Positions 43,765 to 51,732 of a stretch of DNA of 64,000 bases are shown here, one piece after another. Every line of letters starts with the position of its first letter. Position 1 is the stretch's first letter. The notes below the pieces were generated by a model. It was not told the DNA's origin, did not search any database, and saw only the letters and a list, made by a program, of their open reading frames with translations. The position numbers were made by a program, and so were the translations under genes. The stretch comes from Agaricicola taiwanensis (GTDB taxonomy: Bacteria; Pseudomonadota; Alphaproteobacteria; Rhizobiales; Methylopilaceae): positions 992,001 through 1,056,000 of the forward strand of contig NZ_BMCP01000001.1 of the NCBI RefSeq assembly GCF_014635245.1, written 5' to 3'.

Positions 43765-43992
43765 ATGAAAACGCTGAATATCATCACACTGCTGCTGCTC
43801 ATCGTGGGCGGCGTGAACTGGGGTCTTGTCGGTCTGTTCGACCTGGATGTCGTTGCGGCACTGTTCGGTCCCGGCTCGGCGCTCGCCCGGCTTGTTTATA
43901 TCGTCGTTGGGGTCTCGGCTATCTATCAGCTGATCCCATTGTTTGCCGCTGTGTCGCATGACGGATACAGCAACCCACAGCGGATACACTGA
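43765..43992 (+). CDS. DUF378 family small membrane protein
   Basis: A 75-residue protein with two membrane segments (about 5-26 and 42-63). The segment LLLIVGGVNWGLVGLFDLDVVAALFG is diagnostic of DUF378. The C-terminus is short and hydrophilic. Function is unknown; such proteins are common in stress regulons of soil bacteria, and a weak EcfG-like promoter lies upstream. ATG 43765 has CGGAG at 43750-43754. A strong terminator follows at 44012-44040. Confidence 0.88.
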   Translation: MKTLNIITLLLLIVGGVNWGLVGLFDLDVVAALFGPGSALARLVYIVVGVSAIYQLIPLFAAVSHDGYSNPQRIH

Positions 43993-44011
43993 CTGCGAAC
44001 AGGGTCCATGG

Positions 44012-44040
44012 ACGCCGGCCTTCGGGGCCGGCGTTTTTTT
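44012..44040 (+). terminator. Intrinsic terminator after the DUF378 gene
   Basis: ACGCCGGCC (44012-44020) and GGCCGGCGT (44026-44034) form a 9-bp stem with a TTCGG loop. A run of seven T bases closes it. It separates the DUF378 gene from the CheY-CheZ pair. Confidence 0.93.
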
Positions 44041-44202
44041 GTGCCGGTGGCAAGACAGATGTCTCTGCAACCGGATTAACCGGTTTTTCAATCCGAGCGC
44101 TTAAGAAGGGCCTGGAGAAGATGATGCCGTGACGGCGGATGCTTCGGGAACCGCGACAAATGGTCGGCAGAATGCCGATTTGAATTCGCTAGGAGAGTGA
44201 GA

Positions 44203-44586
44203 ATGGCTGTCGATAGCTCGATGTCGGTGCTGGTCGTGGACGATTACAAGACCATGATCCGCATTATCCGCAACCTCTTGAAACAGATCGGTTTTGAAGA
44301 CGTCGACGAGGCGGCCGATGGTTCTGAGGCGCTCGGTAAGATGCGCGAGAAGCGTTATGGGCTCGTCATCTCCGATTGGAACATGGAGCCGATGACGGGC
44401 TACGAGCTGCTGAAAGAAGTGCGCGGCGACGAGAAGCTGCAGAAGACGCCCTTCATCATGGTGACGGCTGAATCCAAGACGGAAAACGTCATTGCGGCCA
44501 AGAAGGCCGGCGTCAACAACTACATCGTCAAGCCTTTCAACGCCCAGACTTTGAAATCGAAAATCGACGCGGTGTTCGGCGATTGA
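44203..44586 (+). CDS. Single-domain response regulator (CheY-like)
   Basis: A 127-residue receiver domain only. The acidic pair Asp13-Asp14, the phosphoacceptor Asp58 (VISDWNM), Thr88 (VTAE) and Lys110 (YIVKPF) are all present. ISDWNMEPMTGYELL is close to chemotaxis CheY proteins. ATG 44203 has AGGAGA at 44191-44196. A CheZ-type phosphatase follows 54 bp downstream, which supports a CheY-like role at the flagellar motor. No chemoreceptor, CheA or CheW gene is nearby. Confidence 0.92.
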   Translation: MAVDSSMSVLVVDDYKTMIRIIRNLLKQIGFEDVDEAADGSEALGKMREKRYGLVISDWNMEPMTGYELLKEVRGDEKLQKTPFIMVTAESKTENVIAAKKAGVNNYIVKPFNAQTLKSKIDAVFGD

Positions 44587-44640
44587 GCTGCGGCATCATC
44601 CGCCATCTAGTTCAGCCCGTTCCGGGCGAGGAAGTGCATC

Positions 44641-45279
44641 ATGCCGCAGACCCGACGTCAGACCTATGACAGCATCCTTGGCCATCTTCGCGCCAATGGT
44701 AAGAACGATCCCTCCCTTGGCGATGTAGTCGCGCTGGCGCGCATCGCCTCGGAATCCATGCAGCAGTTCATCCATAACATGGATGCGGCCGTGAACCGCG
44801 AGCTGCGCGGCATCGCCGATTACATCGTGACGATGAAGCAGGAGATCGGCGTCTTCCAGGCAAACGATATCAAGGACAGCCGCATCCCCGCCGCGGGCCA
44901 GGAACTGGACGCAGTGGTGCAGTCGACCGAGCAGGCGACCAATTCCATCATGGAATGCGCGGAAGAGATCCTGGCTGCGGACACCAGCAATCCGGAAGCT
45001 TATCAGTCGCTGGTGAACGACAAGGTCATGCAGATTTTTGAAGCCTGCTCGTTCCAGGACCTTACCGGTCAGCGGGTGTCCAAGGTGGTGGAGACCTTGC
45101 AGACAATCGAGAAGCGCGTCGGGCGCCTGATCGATGCGGTCAATGCCAAAGACATCGACGGCGTGTTGTCCATGGCGGAAGAGCAGCGCAAGAAGCGCAA
45201 GGAAATGCTGATGCTGAATGGACCGCAGCTTGAGGGCGGCGGTATCGATCAGACCTCGGTGGACGAGCTCTTCAAGTGA
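44641..45279 (+). CDS. cheZ: CheZ-type protein phosphatase
   Basis: A 212-residue, mostly helical protein that would speed dephosphorylation of CheY-P. The catalytic segment EACSFQDLTGQRVSKVV (residues 134-150) keeps the Asp (140) and Gln (144) equivalent to E. coli Asp143 and Gln147. Long helices flank it, as in the CheZ four-helix dimer. The C-terminal IDQTSVDELFK, after a flexible linker, resembles the CheY-binding peptide. It forms a pair with the upstream CheY-like gene. Many Rhizobiales use a second CheY as phosphate sink, so CheZ here is informative. Confidence 0.9.
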   Translation: MPQTRRQTYDSILGHLRANGKNDPSLGDVVALARIASESMQQFIHNMDAAVNRELRGIADYIVTMKQEIGVFQANDIKDSRIPAAGQELDAVVQSTEQATNSIMECAEEILAADTSNPEAYQSLVNDKVMQIFEACSFQDLTGQRVSKVVETLQTIEKRVGRLIDAVNAKDIDGVLSMAEEQRKKRKEMLMLNGPQLEGGGIDQTSVDELFK

Positions 45280-45353
45280 CAGGCCGATCCGTGATGGCTT
45301 CAGGGCCGGGTTTGCCTTGACGCCATCTGGTCTGCGTGTGACATGCTGCAGGC

Positions 45354-45581
45354 ATGAACCGGTTTGAACGACCTATGGGCGGCGCCAGCGAAGCGCGTGT
45401 CGAATATCTCGACGCCGACTTCCGCATCTTGTCGCCTGGTAGCTTCGTCCGTTGCGCCGTGACGGGCGATCCTATTCCCCTGGATGAACTTCGCTATTGG
45501 TCGGTTGATCGGCAAGAAGCCTATTCCGGCCCTGAGGCTGCGCTCGCGCGCCTCACTGAACTGGGTCTGACCCCACACTGA
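45354..45581 (+). CDS. DUF2093 family protein
   Basis: A 75-residue protein. RVEYLDADFRILSPGSFVRCAVTG..IPLDELRYWSVDRQEAY is the DUF2093 pattern, a small family restricted to alphaproteobacteria. Function is unknown. The last 29 bp overlap the end of the convergent lpxK gene. It is commonly found beside lpxK, which may reflect conserved order rather than shared function. Confidence 0.85.
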   Translation: MNRFERPMGGASEARVEYLDADFRILSPGSFVRCAVTGDPIPLDELRYWSVDRQEAYSGPEAALARLTELGLTPH

Positions 45582-46575
45582 CGATTGCGCGGCCCAGAAG
45601 GTCGCGTATTCGAGCCTCGTCCTCGAACTGGAGAGTGACGGGCAGGGCGATGGTGGCGGCCTTCAGAGCGCCGAGCTCGCCCTGGGTGGAAAGCTTCACG
45701 ACGTCTTTCTCCGTTGCGACCACAAGCGCGCCTTCCTGCTCCGCCTGTGACAGGATCGCGCGTGCCTTGGACGGCGACGGCACGGCGTGATCTCCCAGGG
45801 CGTGGAACGCGGCGATCTCGGCGCCCACCTCGCGCAGGGTCGCGGCAAATTTCGCCGGACGGCCGATGCCGGCAAAACCGATCACGCGCCGGCCGTTCAG
45901 TCGGGCTGCAATCTCCCTATCCGGCGCTAGGCGAGCCAGGAAAACCGGCTTGCCTGCCGCCCGGGCCGTCGCGGCGATCACGTCTCCCGCCGCTCCCGTG
46001 CCGATGATGATCAATCCATCGGAACGCCGTAATTGATCATCCATCGGCGCACGCAAGGGCCCCGCCGGCAGGCACAGCCCGTTGCCGACCCCGACGGCGC
46101 CGTCCACCACCAGCAGCGACAGGTCCTTTGTCAGTGCGGGGTTTTGAAAGCCGTCGTCCAGCACCACAGCCGTCGCGCCATCTGCCACCGCCATTCGGGC
46201 TCCGGCGACCCGGTCATGAGCCACGTAGGTGGCCGCCTGACGTGCCAGCAGCAGCGGCTCGTCGCCAATAGCTTCGGCACCATGAGCGTAAGGATCGACG
46301 CGAACCGGTCCCTGCAGGCTGCCTCCATACCCCCGGGAGACGATAGCCGGCCTTACTTTCATGCCGGTCATCAATACCGCAAGCGCCATGGCGGTCGGCG
46401 TTTTCCCGGCGCCGCCGGCGACGGGATTGCCGACGCAGATCACCGGCACGCCGACACCGGTTCCCGAACGCGCCATGCGCGCGGAGGTGAGGGCACCCCA
46501 AACCGCGCCAACCGGCGACAGCAGAAAGGCGGCCAGCCCCGGCCGCTCCCGCCACCAGAAGGCGGGAGCGCGCAT
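45553..46575 (-). CDS. lpxK: Tetraacyldisaccharide 4'-kinase
   Basis: A 340-residue enzyme that phosphorylates the lipid A disaccharide at the 4' position on the inner membrane. Seen: MRAPAFWWRERPGLAAFLLSP membrane anchor, VPVICVGNPVAGGAGKTPTAMAL (Walker A), ISRGYGGSLQGPV, and the VLDDGFQNPALTKD metal and substrate motif. Length is standard. The ATG overlaps the waaA stop by one base. It ends the minus-strand envelope operon. Confidence 0.96.
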   Translation of the reverse strand: MRAPAFWWRERPGLAAFLLSPVGAVWGALTSARMARSGTGVGVPVICVGNPVAGGAGKTPTAMALAVLMTGMKVRPAIVSRGYGGSLQGPVRVDPYAHGAEAIGDEPLLLARQAATYVAHDRVAGARMAVADGATAVVLDDGFQNPALTKDLSLLVVDGAVGVGNGLCLPAGPLRAPMDDQLRRSDGLIIIGTGAAGDVIAATARAAGKPVFLARLAPDREIAARLNGRRVIGFAGIGRPAKFAATLREVGAEIAAFHALGDHAVPSPSKARAILSQAEQEGALVVATEKDVVKLSTQGELGALKAATIALPVTLQFEDEARIRDLLGRAIVSVGSDPVQ

Positions 46576-47864
46576 CAGGTGCGCCCCAGCCGCAGTTGCA
46601 TCAGATAGGGGTCGATGGCTGCGACCGTGCGGCCAAGTGCGCCGGAATAGGCGATGACGATCTCAGCCGCCGCACGGCGCATGTCCTCGCAGGCCTCTTC
46701 GTTGGAAACCAGCGTCGTCACGACTTCGGCAAGCGCGTCGCCGTCGACCACGGTGAGGGCGCCCTGCACCCGATCGAGCGATTCATAAACGGCGGTGAAG
46801 TTGTGAATGTGCGGGCCGTGGAGAACCGGCACGCCAAGCTTTGCCGGTTCGATGGGGTTCTGCCCCCCGTGCGGGACCAGAGAACCGCCCATGAAGACCA
46901 CATTTGCGAGGCGATAGAACAGACCGAGCTCGCCGATGGTGTCGGCAATATAAATCTGGGTGTCGTGATGGACTTCCTCGCCGAAAGAGCGGGTGGCGAC
47001 TGACAGTCCCGCGTTGGCCACGGTCTCGCCGGCCTCGTAACCACGCTCCGGGTGACGCGGGACGATGATCGTCAAGAGGTCGGGCAACTGGTCCGACATC
47101 TTCTGATGGGCCTCGGCGATGACCGCTTCCTCACCGGAGTGGGTGCTGGCCGCCACAAGAACGGGGCGATGACCCAGCGCGATCTTGAGCCGCTGCAACA
47201 GGCTGCTGTCGGCCGGCGGTGGCGGCACATCGAACTTGAGATTTCCCGTGGTGACCACGCGCGGAGCGCCCAAAGACTCGAGCCGCTTGGCATCCACGTC
47301 GGATTGAGCAAGGCACAGGTCGATCCGGTTAAGCAGGGTTCCGATTGTGGAGCGCGCGCGCCCCCAGCGCCGGAACGAGCGTTCCGACATGCGTGCATTG
47401 ACGAGGATCACCGGCGTGGAAGCGGCACGAAGACCCTCCAGCAGGTTTGGCCAAAGCTCTGATTCCGCGAAGATCGCCATATCCGGACGCCAATGGGCCA
47501 GGAAACGGCGCACGTAGCGTGGCACGTCCAGCGGCACATACTGGTGGATGGCATTCTGGGGCAGCCGCTCGTCTGCCAGCTTCGCGGATGTGACCGTGCC
47601 CGTGGTGACAAGGAGCACAAAGCCACGTTCACCGATCGCCTCGATCAGAGGAAGGATCGACAGGAACTCGCCAACGCTTGCTGCATGCAGCCAGACAAGG
47701 GGGCCGGGCGGACGTGCCGCGCCATGGCGACCCCGCCGCTCGCCGATGCGAGCCGGATCTTCCTTGTTCTTGCGGACACGGTAATGCAGCACGAGGTTCG
47801 CCAGCGGCCCGAAGGCCCCAAGGGCGCGCCGATAGGCCGACAGTCCGATCGAGCGATTAGCCAT
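46575..47864 (-). CDS. waaA: 3-deoxy-D-manno-octulosonic acid transferase
   Basis: A 429-residue glycosyltransferase that adds Kdo to lipid IVA at the inner membrane. Seen: an N-terminal membrane-proximal helix, LVWLHAASVGEFLSILPLIEAI, FAESELWPNLL, NARMSERSFRRW, PRHPERG and FMGGSLVPHGGQNPIEPAKLGVP, all diagnostic of WaaA/KdtA. It overlaps the DUF374 acyltransferase upstream by a few bases (TGA inside the new start region) and lpxK downstream by one base, so translation is coupled across the three genes. Confidence 0.96.
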   Translation of the reverse strand: MANRSIGLSAYRRALGAFGPLANLVLHYRVRKNKEDPARIGERRGRHGAARPPGPLVWLHAASVGEFLSILPLIEAIGERGFVLLVTTGTVTSAKLADERLPQNAIHQYVPLDVPRYVRRFLAHWRPDMAIFAESELWPNLLEGLRAASTPVILVNARMSERSFRRWGRARSTIGTLLNRIDLCLAQSDVDAKRLESLGAPRVVTTGNLKFDVPPPPADSSLLQRLKIALGHRPVLVAASTHSGEEAVIAEAHQKMSDQLPDLLTIIVPRHPERGYEAGETVANAGLSVATRSFGEEVHHDTQIYIADTIGELGLFYRLANVVFMGGSLVPHGGQNPIEPAKLGVPVLHGPHIHNFTAVYESLDRVQGALTVVDGDALAEVVTTLVSNEEACEDMRRAAAEIVIAYSGALGRTVAAIDPYLMQLRLGRT

Positions 47865-48570
47865 GCCGCGCGCTCCAGGGCTTGCCGCCTAGGCGCTGAT
47901 AGGCTTGCTCATGCACCGCTTCGAGTTCCGATTCCACCTGCCGTCTCGCCTCTTCCACCGCGTCCGCGCCCGCATCTGCCTGCACACGCACCGCGGGCCC
48001 AAGGACAAGCACTCCACGCGAAAACGGCAGACCGATGGTGGCCCTGTCCCATGACCCAAGGGTGATACGCCATCTGGTGACGACCGCAACGGGATAAATC
48101 GGCCGTCCAGAGAGTTTGGCGAGAAGCGCCACGCCCTCTCCCGCCACACGCGAGACCTTGGGCACGTCCGCCGTCATGGCGATCATGAATCCTTCCGACA
48201 GTGCGCGGACCATGTCCCGCAGCGCCTGGATACCACCGCGCTTGCGGATCTTGTCCGGGGCACCATGCCCGCCCGATCCCCGGATGAGGCCGTGCCCGAG
48301 CTTGCGTATGGCAATGGCATTGACCTCGCCGTCGCCGTGCCTCGAGATCAACACCTTGGCCCGCGCACCTTCCGGCACGAAGAAGGACACCAGGAAGTGC
48401 TGGCCATGCCACATGGCCGCGATCACCGGCCCGTCACGCTTGAGATCTTCGAGCAGATCAGGCGTCACGACCTCCCACCGCGTCGTGCGGAACACGAACG
48501 TCAGGTAAGCCGCCATAAATCCGCCTATCGTCTCCTGGACGAGCGTCGAACGCCAGATACGCTTCAGCAT
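47857..48570 (-). CDS. DUF374 family lysophospholipid acyltransferase-like protein
   Basis: A 237-residue protein of the LPLAT/DUF374 group. An N-terminal hydrophobic stretch (about 14-28) precedes VIAAMWHGQHFLVSFF, where His replaces the H of HX4D-type motifs used by this subgroup, followed by SRHGDGEVNAIAIRKLGHGLIRGS and MTADVPKVSRVAGEGVALLAKLSG. Located directly upstream of waaA, it fits an acyl transfer step in lipid A or phospholipid synthesis. The exact acceptor is unknown. DUF374 genes accompany waaA and lpxK in many alphaproteobacteria. Confidence 0.88.
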   Translation of the reverse strand: MLKRIWRSTLVQETIGGFMAAYLTFVFRTTRWEVVTPDLLEDLKRDGPVIAAMWHGQHFLVSFFVPEGARAKVLISRHGDGEVNAIAIRKLGHGLIRGSGGHGAPDKIRKRGGIQALRDMVRALSEGFMIAMTADVPKVSRVAGEGVALLAKLSGRPIYPVAVVTRWRITLGSWDRATIGLPFSRGVLVLGPAVRVQADAGADAVEEARRQVESELEAVHEQAYQRLGGKPWSARHG

Positions 48571-48587
48571 GCCTCTTACTGCGCTGC

Positions 48588-48818
48588 TCAGTTCGCGCGG
48601 TCGGGATTGAGGCTGCGGTCCAGGTTGACCACGAAATAGCGCATATGGGCGTTATCGACCGAACCCTGCGCCTTGGACTTCCAGGCTGCCTTCGCGCTTT
48701 CCGCATCGGGGAAGATGCCGACGATGTCGAGCGTCGAAAGATCGTGAAAGTGAACGGTATCGGGGTTCTCGAGCTCGCCGCCGAAAACGAGATGGAGCTT
48801 TTGCGGAGTGTCGGTCAT
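48588..48818 (-). CDS. DUF4170 family protein
   Basis: A 76-residue protein. KLHLVFGGELENPDTVHFHDLSTLDIVGIFPDAESAKAAWKSKAQGSVDNA..RYFVV is the DUF4170 pattern, a small alphaproteobacterial family with no known function. No signal or membrane segment is seen. It lies 15 bp downstream of the CysQ-like gene and 17 bp upstream of the acyltransferase gene, so it belongs to the envelope operon. Confidence 0.85.
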   Translation of the reverse strand: MTDTPQKLHLVFGGELENPDTVHFHDLSTLDIVGIFPDAESAKAAWKSKAQGSVDNAHMRYFVVNLDRSLNPDRAN

Positions 48819-48833
48819 GAGAGGCTCACTCAG

Positions 48834-49643
48834 TCAAGTTTGAGATGATCGGTTCTGGGAAGCTATAGCGGTGACGAGCGTGCTGTGAATAGCCCGCCCG
48901 GCGGCAATCAGCGCGGGATGACTGACCTGGAGACGGTTGTAGGTCAGTTCGCGGCCTTGCAGGTCCGTCAGCACCGCCCCTGCCTCGTGGAGGATAAGAT
49001 CGGCGGCGGCCAGATCCCAATCCTTGGGATTGGTCCGGGCCGTGGCGACATCGATCCGCCCGGCGGCCACATGCACCAGGCGATAGGCGAGGGCATAGAC
49101 CCAGGGTGCCTTGCGCGCGCCGAACGCGGCGAAGAGGTCGAACAATGGCGCAGGTCCCGAGATGCTGAGCCCTGCGAGCCCTGACGGTGAGGTGGCCATG
49201 ATGGCTTGGCCGTTGAGCCTTGCTCCGCCACCGGCGGTCGCCTCGAAATATTCGTCTGCAAGCGGATTGAATATGGCGGCAAGAACAGGGCGTCCTCGCT
49301 CCACCAGCGCGACCGAAATCACCCACATGGGTATGCCGTCGGCGAAGGCGCGGGTGCCGTCGATGGGATCAACCACCCAAACGTGGCTCCGCTGAAGCCG
49401 TTCGGCCGTATCCGCGGTCTCCTCCGATAGCCAGCCCGATCCCGCGAGGAGTGGCGGAAGCCGGGCCTTCAGGAACGTGTCGACCGCGATGTCGCCCTCG
49501 GTCACGGGTGAGGAGTCGGCTTTCTCCCAGCGCCGGGCGCCTCGGTGAAAGAAGCCGGCGGCGATCTCTCCCGCCTCGCGCATGATCTGATCAAGCGCGG
49601 GTGCCAGGAGGTCGAGGTCAGGTGCGGTTGCCTCTGGGGTCAC
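48834..49643 (-). CDS. Inositol monophosphatase-family phosphatase, CysQ-like
   Basis: A 269-residue Mg-dependent phosphatase of the IMPase/FIG fold. Seen: DSSPVTEGDIAVD (metal site 1), WLSEETADT (Glu ligands), VWVVDPIDGTRAFADG (metal signature) and NPKDWDLAAADLILHEAGA (second signature). The WLSEE and IDGTRAF pattern fits CysQ, which removes 3'-phosphoadenosine phosphate, better than inositol phosphatase. In this operon, with Kdo and lipid A genes, another sugar phosphate is possible. It is the first gene of the minus-strand run that continues to lpxK. Confidence 0.88.
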   Translation of the reverse strand: MTPEATAPDLDLLAPALDQIMREAGEIAAGFFHRGARRWEKADSSPVTEGDIAVDTFLKARLPPLLAGSGWLSEETADTAERLQRSHVWVVDPIDGTRAFADGIPMWVISVALVERGRPVLAAIFNPLADEYFEATAGGGARLNGQAIMATSPSGLAGLSISGPAPLFDLFAAFGARKAPWVYALAYRLVHVAAGRIDVATARTNPKDWDLAAADLILHEAGAVLTDLQGRELTYNRLQVSHPALIAAGRAIHSTLVTAIASQNRSSQT

Positions 49644-49909
49644 CAGGGACCTTCAGGAAGATGCTGGAAAGTCATGGCGAATGAAGTAGCGGAGCACCCC
49701 GCCCGCGGCAAGATATGACGGCTGACGACCGCAGACCTTTCGTCGCGGCTTGGAAACCAATTGTTCAGGTGTTGGAAAGGTTTTCTTCAATTATCGGAAA
49801 GACTTCAAAAACCAAGAAATAGGGATACTTGCGGTTAACCAGAAGAATTAAGCAGATCGGGAAGGTAGCTGCCTAGCATCATGCTCATAAGCCGCGAAAC
49901 AGCGGCAGG

Positions 49910-50503
49910 ATGACAGTCAAATCGGAGCATGGGCAAATGGAACTTGGTCGAACCACTGCACAGTCAGGATGTCCAAGCCGTCTGGACCCCGCCCATCTCC
50001 CCGTTCGCTTCGCGGCTCCCGATGCTGCGGCGGACGGCGGAGAGCGGCGGATCCTTCTGGATCGCGGGGAAGTGATGGTGGCGCGTCACGTTGGCCGTAC
50101 AGCCATGAACATCAGGCTTCCGATGCGCAGCTTCCGTGGCGTTGCCGTGCGAGTGCTTCCCGGCATCACTGAGAATTTCGATCGTATCGCCATCGTGCTG
50201 GCGCATCGCGACCGCGCTTTGGATGTGACGCTTTATGAGGCCGATCACGATGCGGATGTCGTGGCGGAATGGCAGACCTGGGCATCGACGCTTGGTCTGC
50301 CGCTTCTGATCGAGGATCTGGACGGCCGCCTGTCGGAGCCTTACAGCCGGCTGGGTCAGGTGCAGATCGCCCGCCCCGGACCGCGCCGCCGCCGTTCCTT
50401 TCTCGCACGCCGCCCGCGTTTTCTGATGCGGCGCAAGGCTGGGCATCCCGACCGTGATGCCGAAGTCATCCGCGATGAGCGCGAGATCATCGCCCGCAAC
50501 TGA
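49910..50503 (+). CDS. DUF6101 family protein
   Basis: A 197-residue protein with RLDPAHLPVRFAAPDAAADGGERRILLDRGEVMVAR followed by RLPMRSFRGVAVRVL and an Arg-rich C-terminal stretch (RRRRSFLARRPRF). This is the pattern of DUF6101, found in Hyphomicrobiales, with no known role. The start is uncertain: ATG 49937 has GGAG about 10 bases upstream, whereas ATG 49910 has no spaced ribosome site. The 266-bp upstream region is AT-rich and contains no feature I can name. The tail is separated by 4 bp from the convergent DUF6314 gene. Confidence 0.7.
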   Translation: MTVKSEHGQMELGRTTAQSGCPSRLDPAHLPVRFAAPDAAADGGERRILLDRGEVMVARHVGRTAMNIRLPMRSFRGVAVRVLPGITENFDRIAIVLAHRDRALDVTLYEADHDADVVAEWQTWASTLGLPLLIEDLDGRLSEPYSRLGQVQIARPGPRRRRSFLARRPRFLMRRKAGHPDRDAEVIRDEREIIARN

Positions 50504-50507
50504 GGCT

Positions 50508-50954
50508 TCAGCGCCGGTAGCGCGTGTCGATCAAATAGTCTTTGCGTGGCCCCGACACCATGTGCCGGACCCGGAACGAACCGCCGGGCTTGAAATCATA
50601 GATGCTCTCATAGACATCGGCGCCGCAGTAATGGATGGCGCCGCCGCGCAACTCGGCACCGGCTGCCGAAAGCTCCACATGATGGAATAGCCGCGGCACT
50701 CGCTCGTCGAACAAGACATCGAACCCGTTTCCAGCCTGTCTGAAAAAGTAGCGGCGGCTGCCGTCAAGCTCCTGGCCGTCGGCGAGATGCAGGCGAACCT
50801 CCTCATGGTAGAGGAGGGCGCCGTCGCCGTGCGGCGAAAAGACAGCGCCGCCTTCCATGGAGATATTGCCGCTGATCTCGCGCTCCAGCTGCCACCGACC
50901 GGCAAGCGACAACACCAGGCTGGCCGCCTGCCAGGAAGTCTCACGCCCGCTCAC
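50508..50954 (-). CDS. DUF6314 family protein
   Basis: A 148-residue single-domain protein. LAGRWQLEREISG at the N-terminus, then FSPHGDGALLYHEEV, RRYFFRQAGNGFDVLFDERVPRLFHHVEL and HYCGADVYES match DUF6314, a small beta-rich, lipocalin-like family of unknown function. No signal peptide is seen. The ATG overlaps the stop of the methyltransferase gene upstream (ATGA), so the two are co-translated. Confidence 0.82.
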   Translation of the reverse strand: MSGRETSWQAASLVLSLAGRWQLEREISGNISMEGGAVFSPHGDGALLYHEEVRLHLADGQELDGSRRYFFRQAGNGFDVLFDERVPRLFHHVELSAAGAELRGGAIHYCGADVYESIYDFKPGGSFRVRHMVSGPRKDYLIDTRYRR

Positions 50955-51721
50955 CTTCGGCGGACCATGAAGGATTGAAAGATATAGCCGAAGGGGATGA
51001 GGCCGTCGGAGCCGGCGTGTTCTTCTCCAAGACCGCGCAACAGCTCTTCCGCGCGCGCGGCGCCGAGTTTCTCTATCGCCGGCCGAGCATGGGACGAAGA
51101 GAGTGCCAGGCCGATATATTGCTCCGCCGTCAGATGAAGAATGGCCGTTTCCTGAAAAACATCGAGCTGTGTGAAGCTCTCAAGTGCCGCCAGCTCTTCC
51201 GCATAGTCCGGCCGGCCATAGGTTGCAGGGCCGCCGTGATCGGCGGTGAACCGGATAAGGGCCGCGGCGGCGGGCGATCGTGCCTCGTCGCGCACATACT
51301 CCACGATCGCGAGCGGGCCTGAGGGGCGAAGCACTCGTCCTGCCTCGGCAAAGAAGGCAGGCCGATCGAACCAATGGGCGGCCGCGGCGGCAACGACGGC
51401 CCGGGCGGAGGTCGCCTCGACAGGCAATCGTTCGGCGGCCCCCGCCGCATAGGTCAGGTTGGTGTCGCGCCCCGCAAGATCGATTGCCTTCTCTCGCATG
51501 GCATCCGAAGGTTCGATGCCGATGACGGATATGCTCGCCGGCAGGCATTCCCGCAGCTGGCGGGTGAAGATGCCGGTTCCGCTTCCGACATCCAGCACGG
51601 GACCCGTCGTCGGGGGTGCTGCGGCCAGCGCCTGGGCGAGATGCGCCAGCAATCCGCCGGTGTAGTTTGGCCGGAAGGCGCTGTAGCGCTTGGCATCGGC
51701 ATGAAAGCTCTTCGCGTGCAT
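50951..51721 (-). CDS. Class I SAM-dependent methyltransferase
   Basis: A 256-residue Rossmann-fold methyltransferase. Motif I is PVLDVGSGTGIFTRQL, motif II region VIGIEPSDAMREKA, then AAAERLPVEATSARAVVAAAAAHWF and RVLRPSGPLAIVEYVRD. HADAKRYSAFRPNYTGGLLAHL is the usual start of the UbiE/TAM-like small-molecule group. Substrate unknown. It lies 11 bp downstream of ubiA, so a link to quinone or lipid metabolism is possible but not shown. The stop overlaps the DUF6314 start. Confidence 0.85.
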   Translation of the reverse strand: MHAKSFHADAKRYSAFRPNYTGGLLAHLAQALAAAPPTTGPVLDVGSGTGIFTRQLRECLPASISVIGIEPSDAMREKAIDLAGRDTNLTYAAGAAERLPVEATSARAVVAAAAAHWFDRPAFFAEAGRVLRPSGPLAIVEYVRDEARSPAAAALIRFTADHGGPATYGRPDYAEELAALESFTQLDVFQETAILHLTAEQYIGLALSSSHARPAIEKLGAARAEELLRGLGEEHAGSDGLIPFGYIFQSFMVRRR

Positions 51722-51732
51722 CCGGCGGTCCG

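Noticed and set aside
49835..49851. Possible CtrA site upstream of the DUF6101 gene
   Set aside because: The two TTAA boxes are 9 bp apart, not the required 7.
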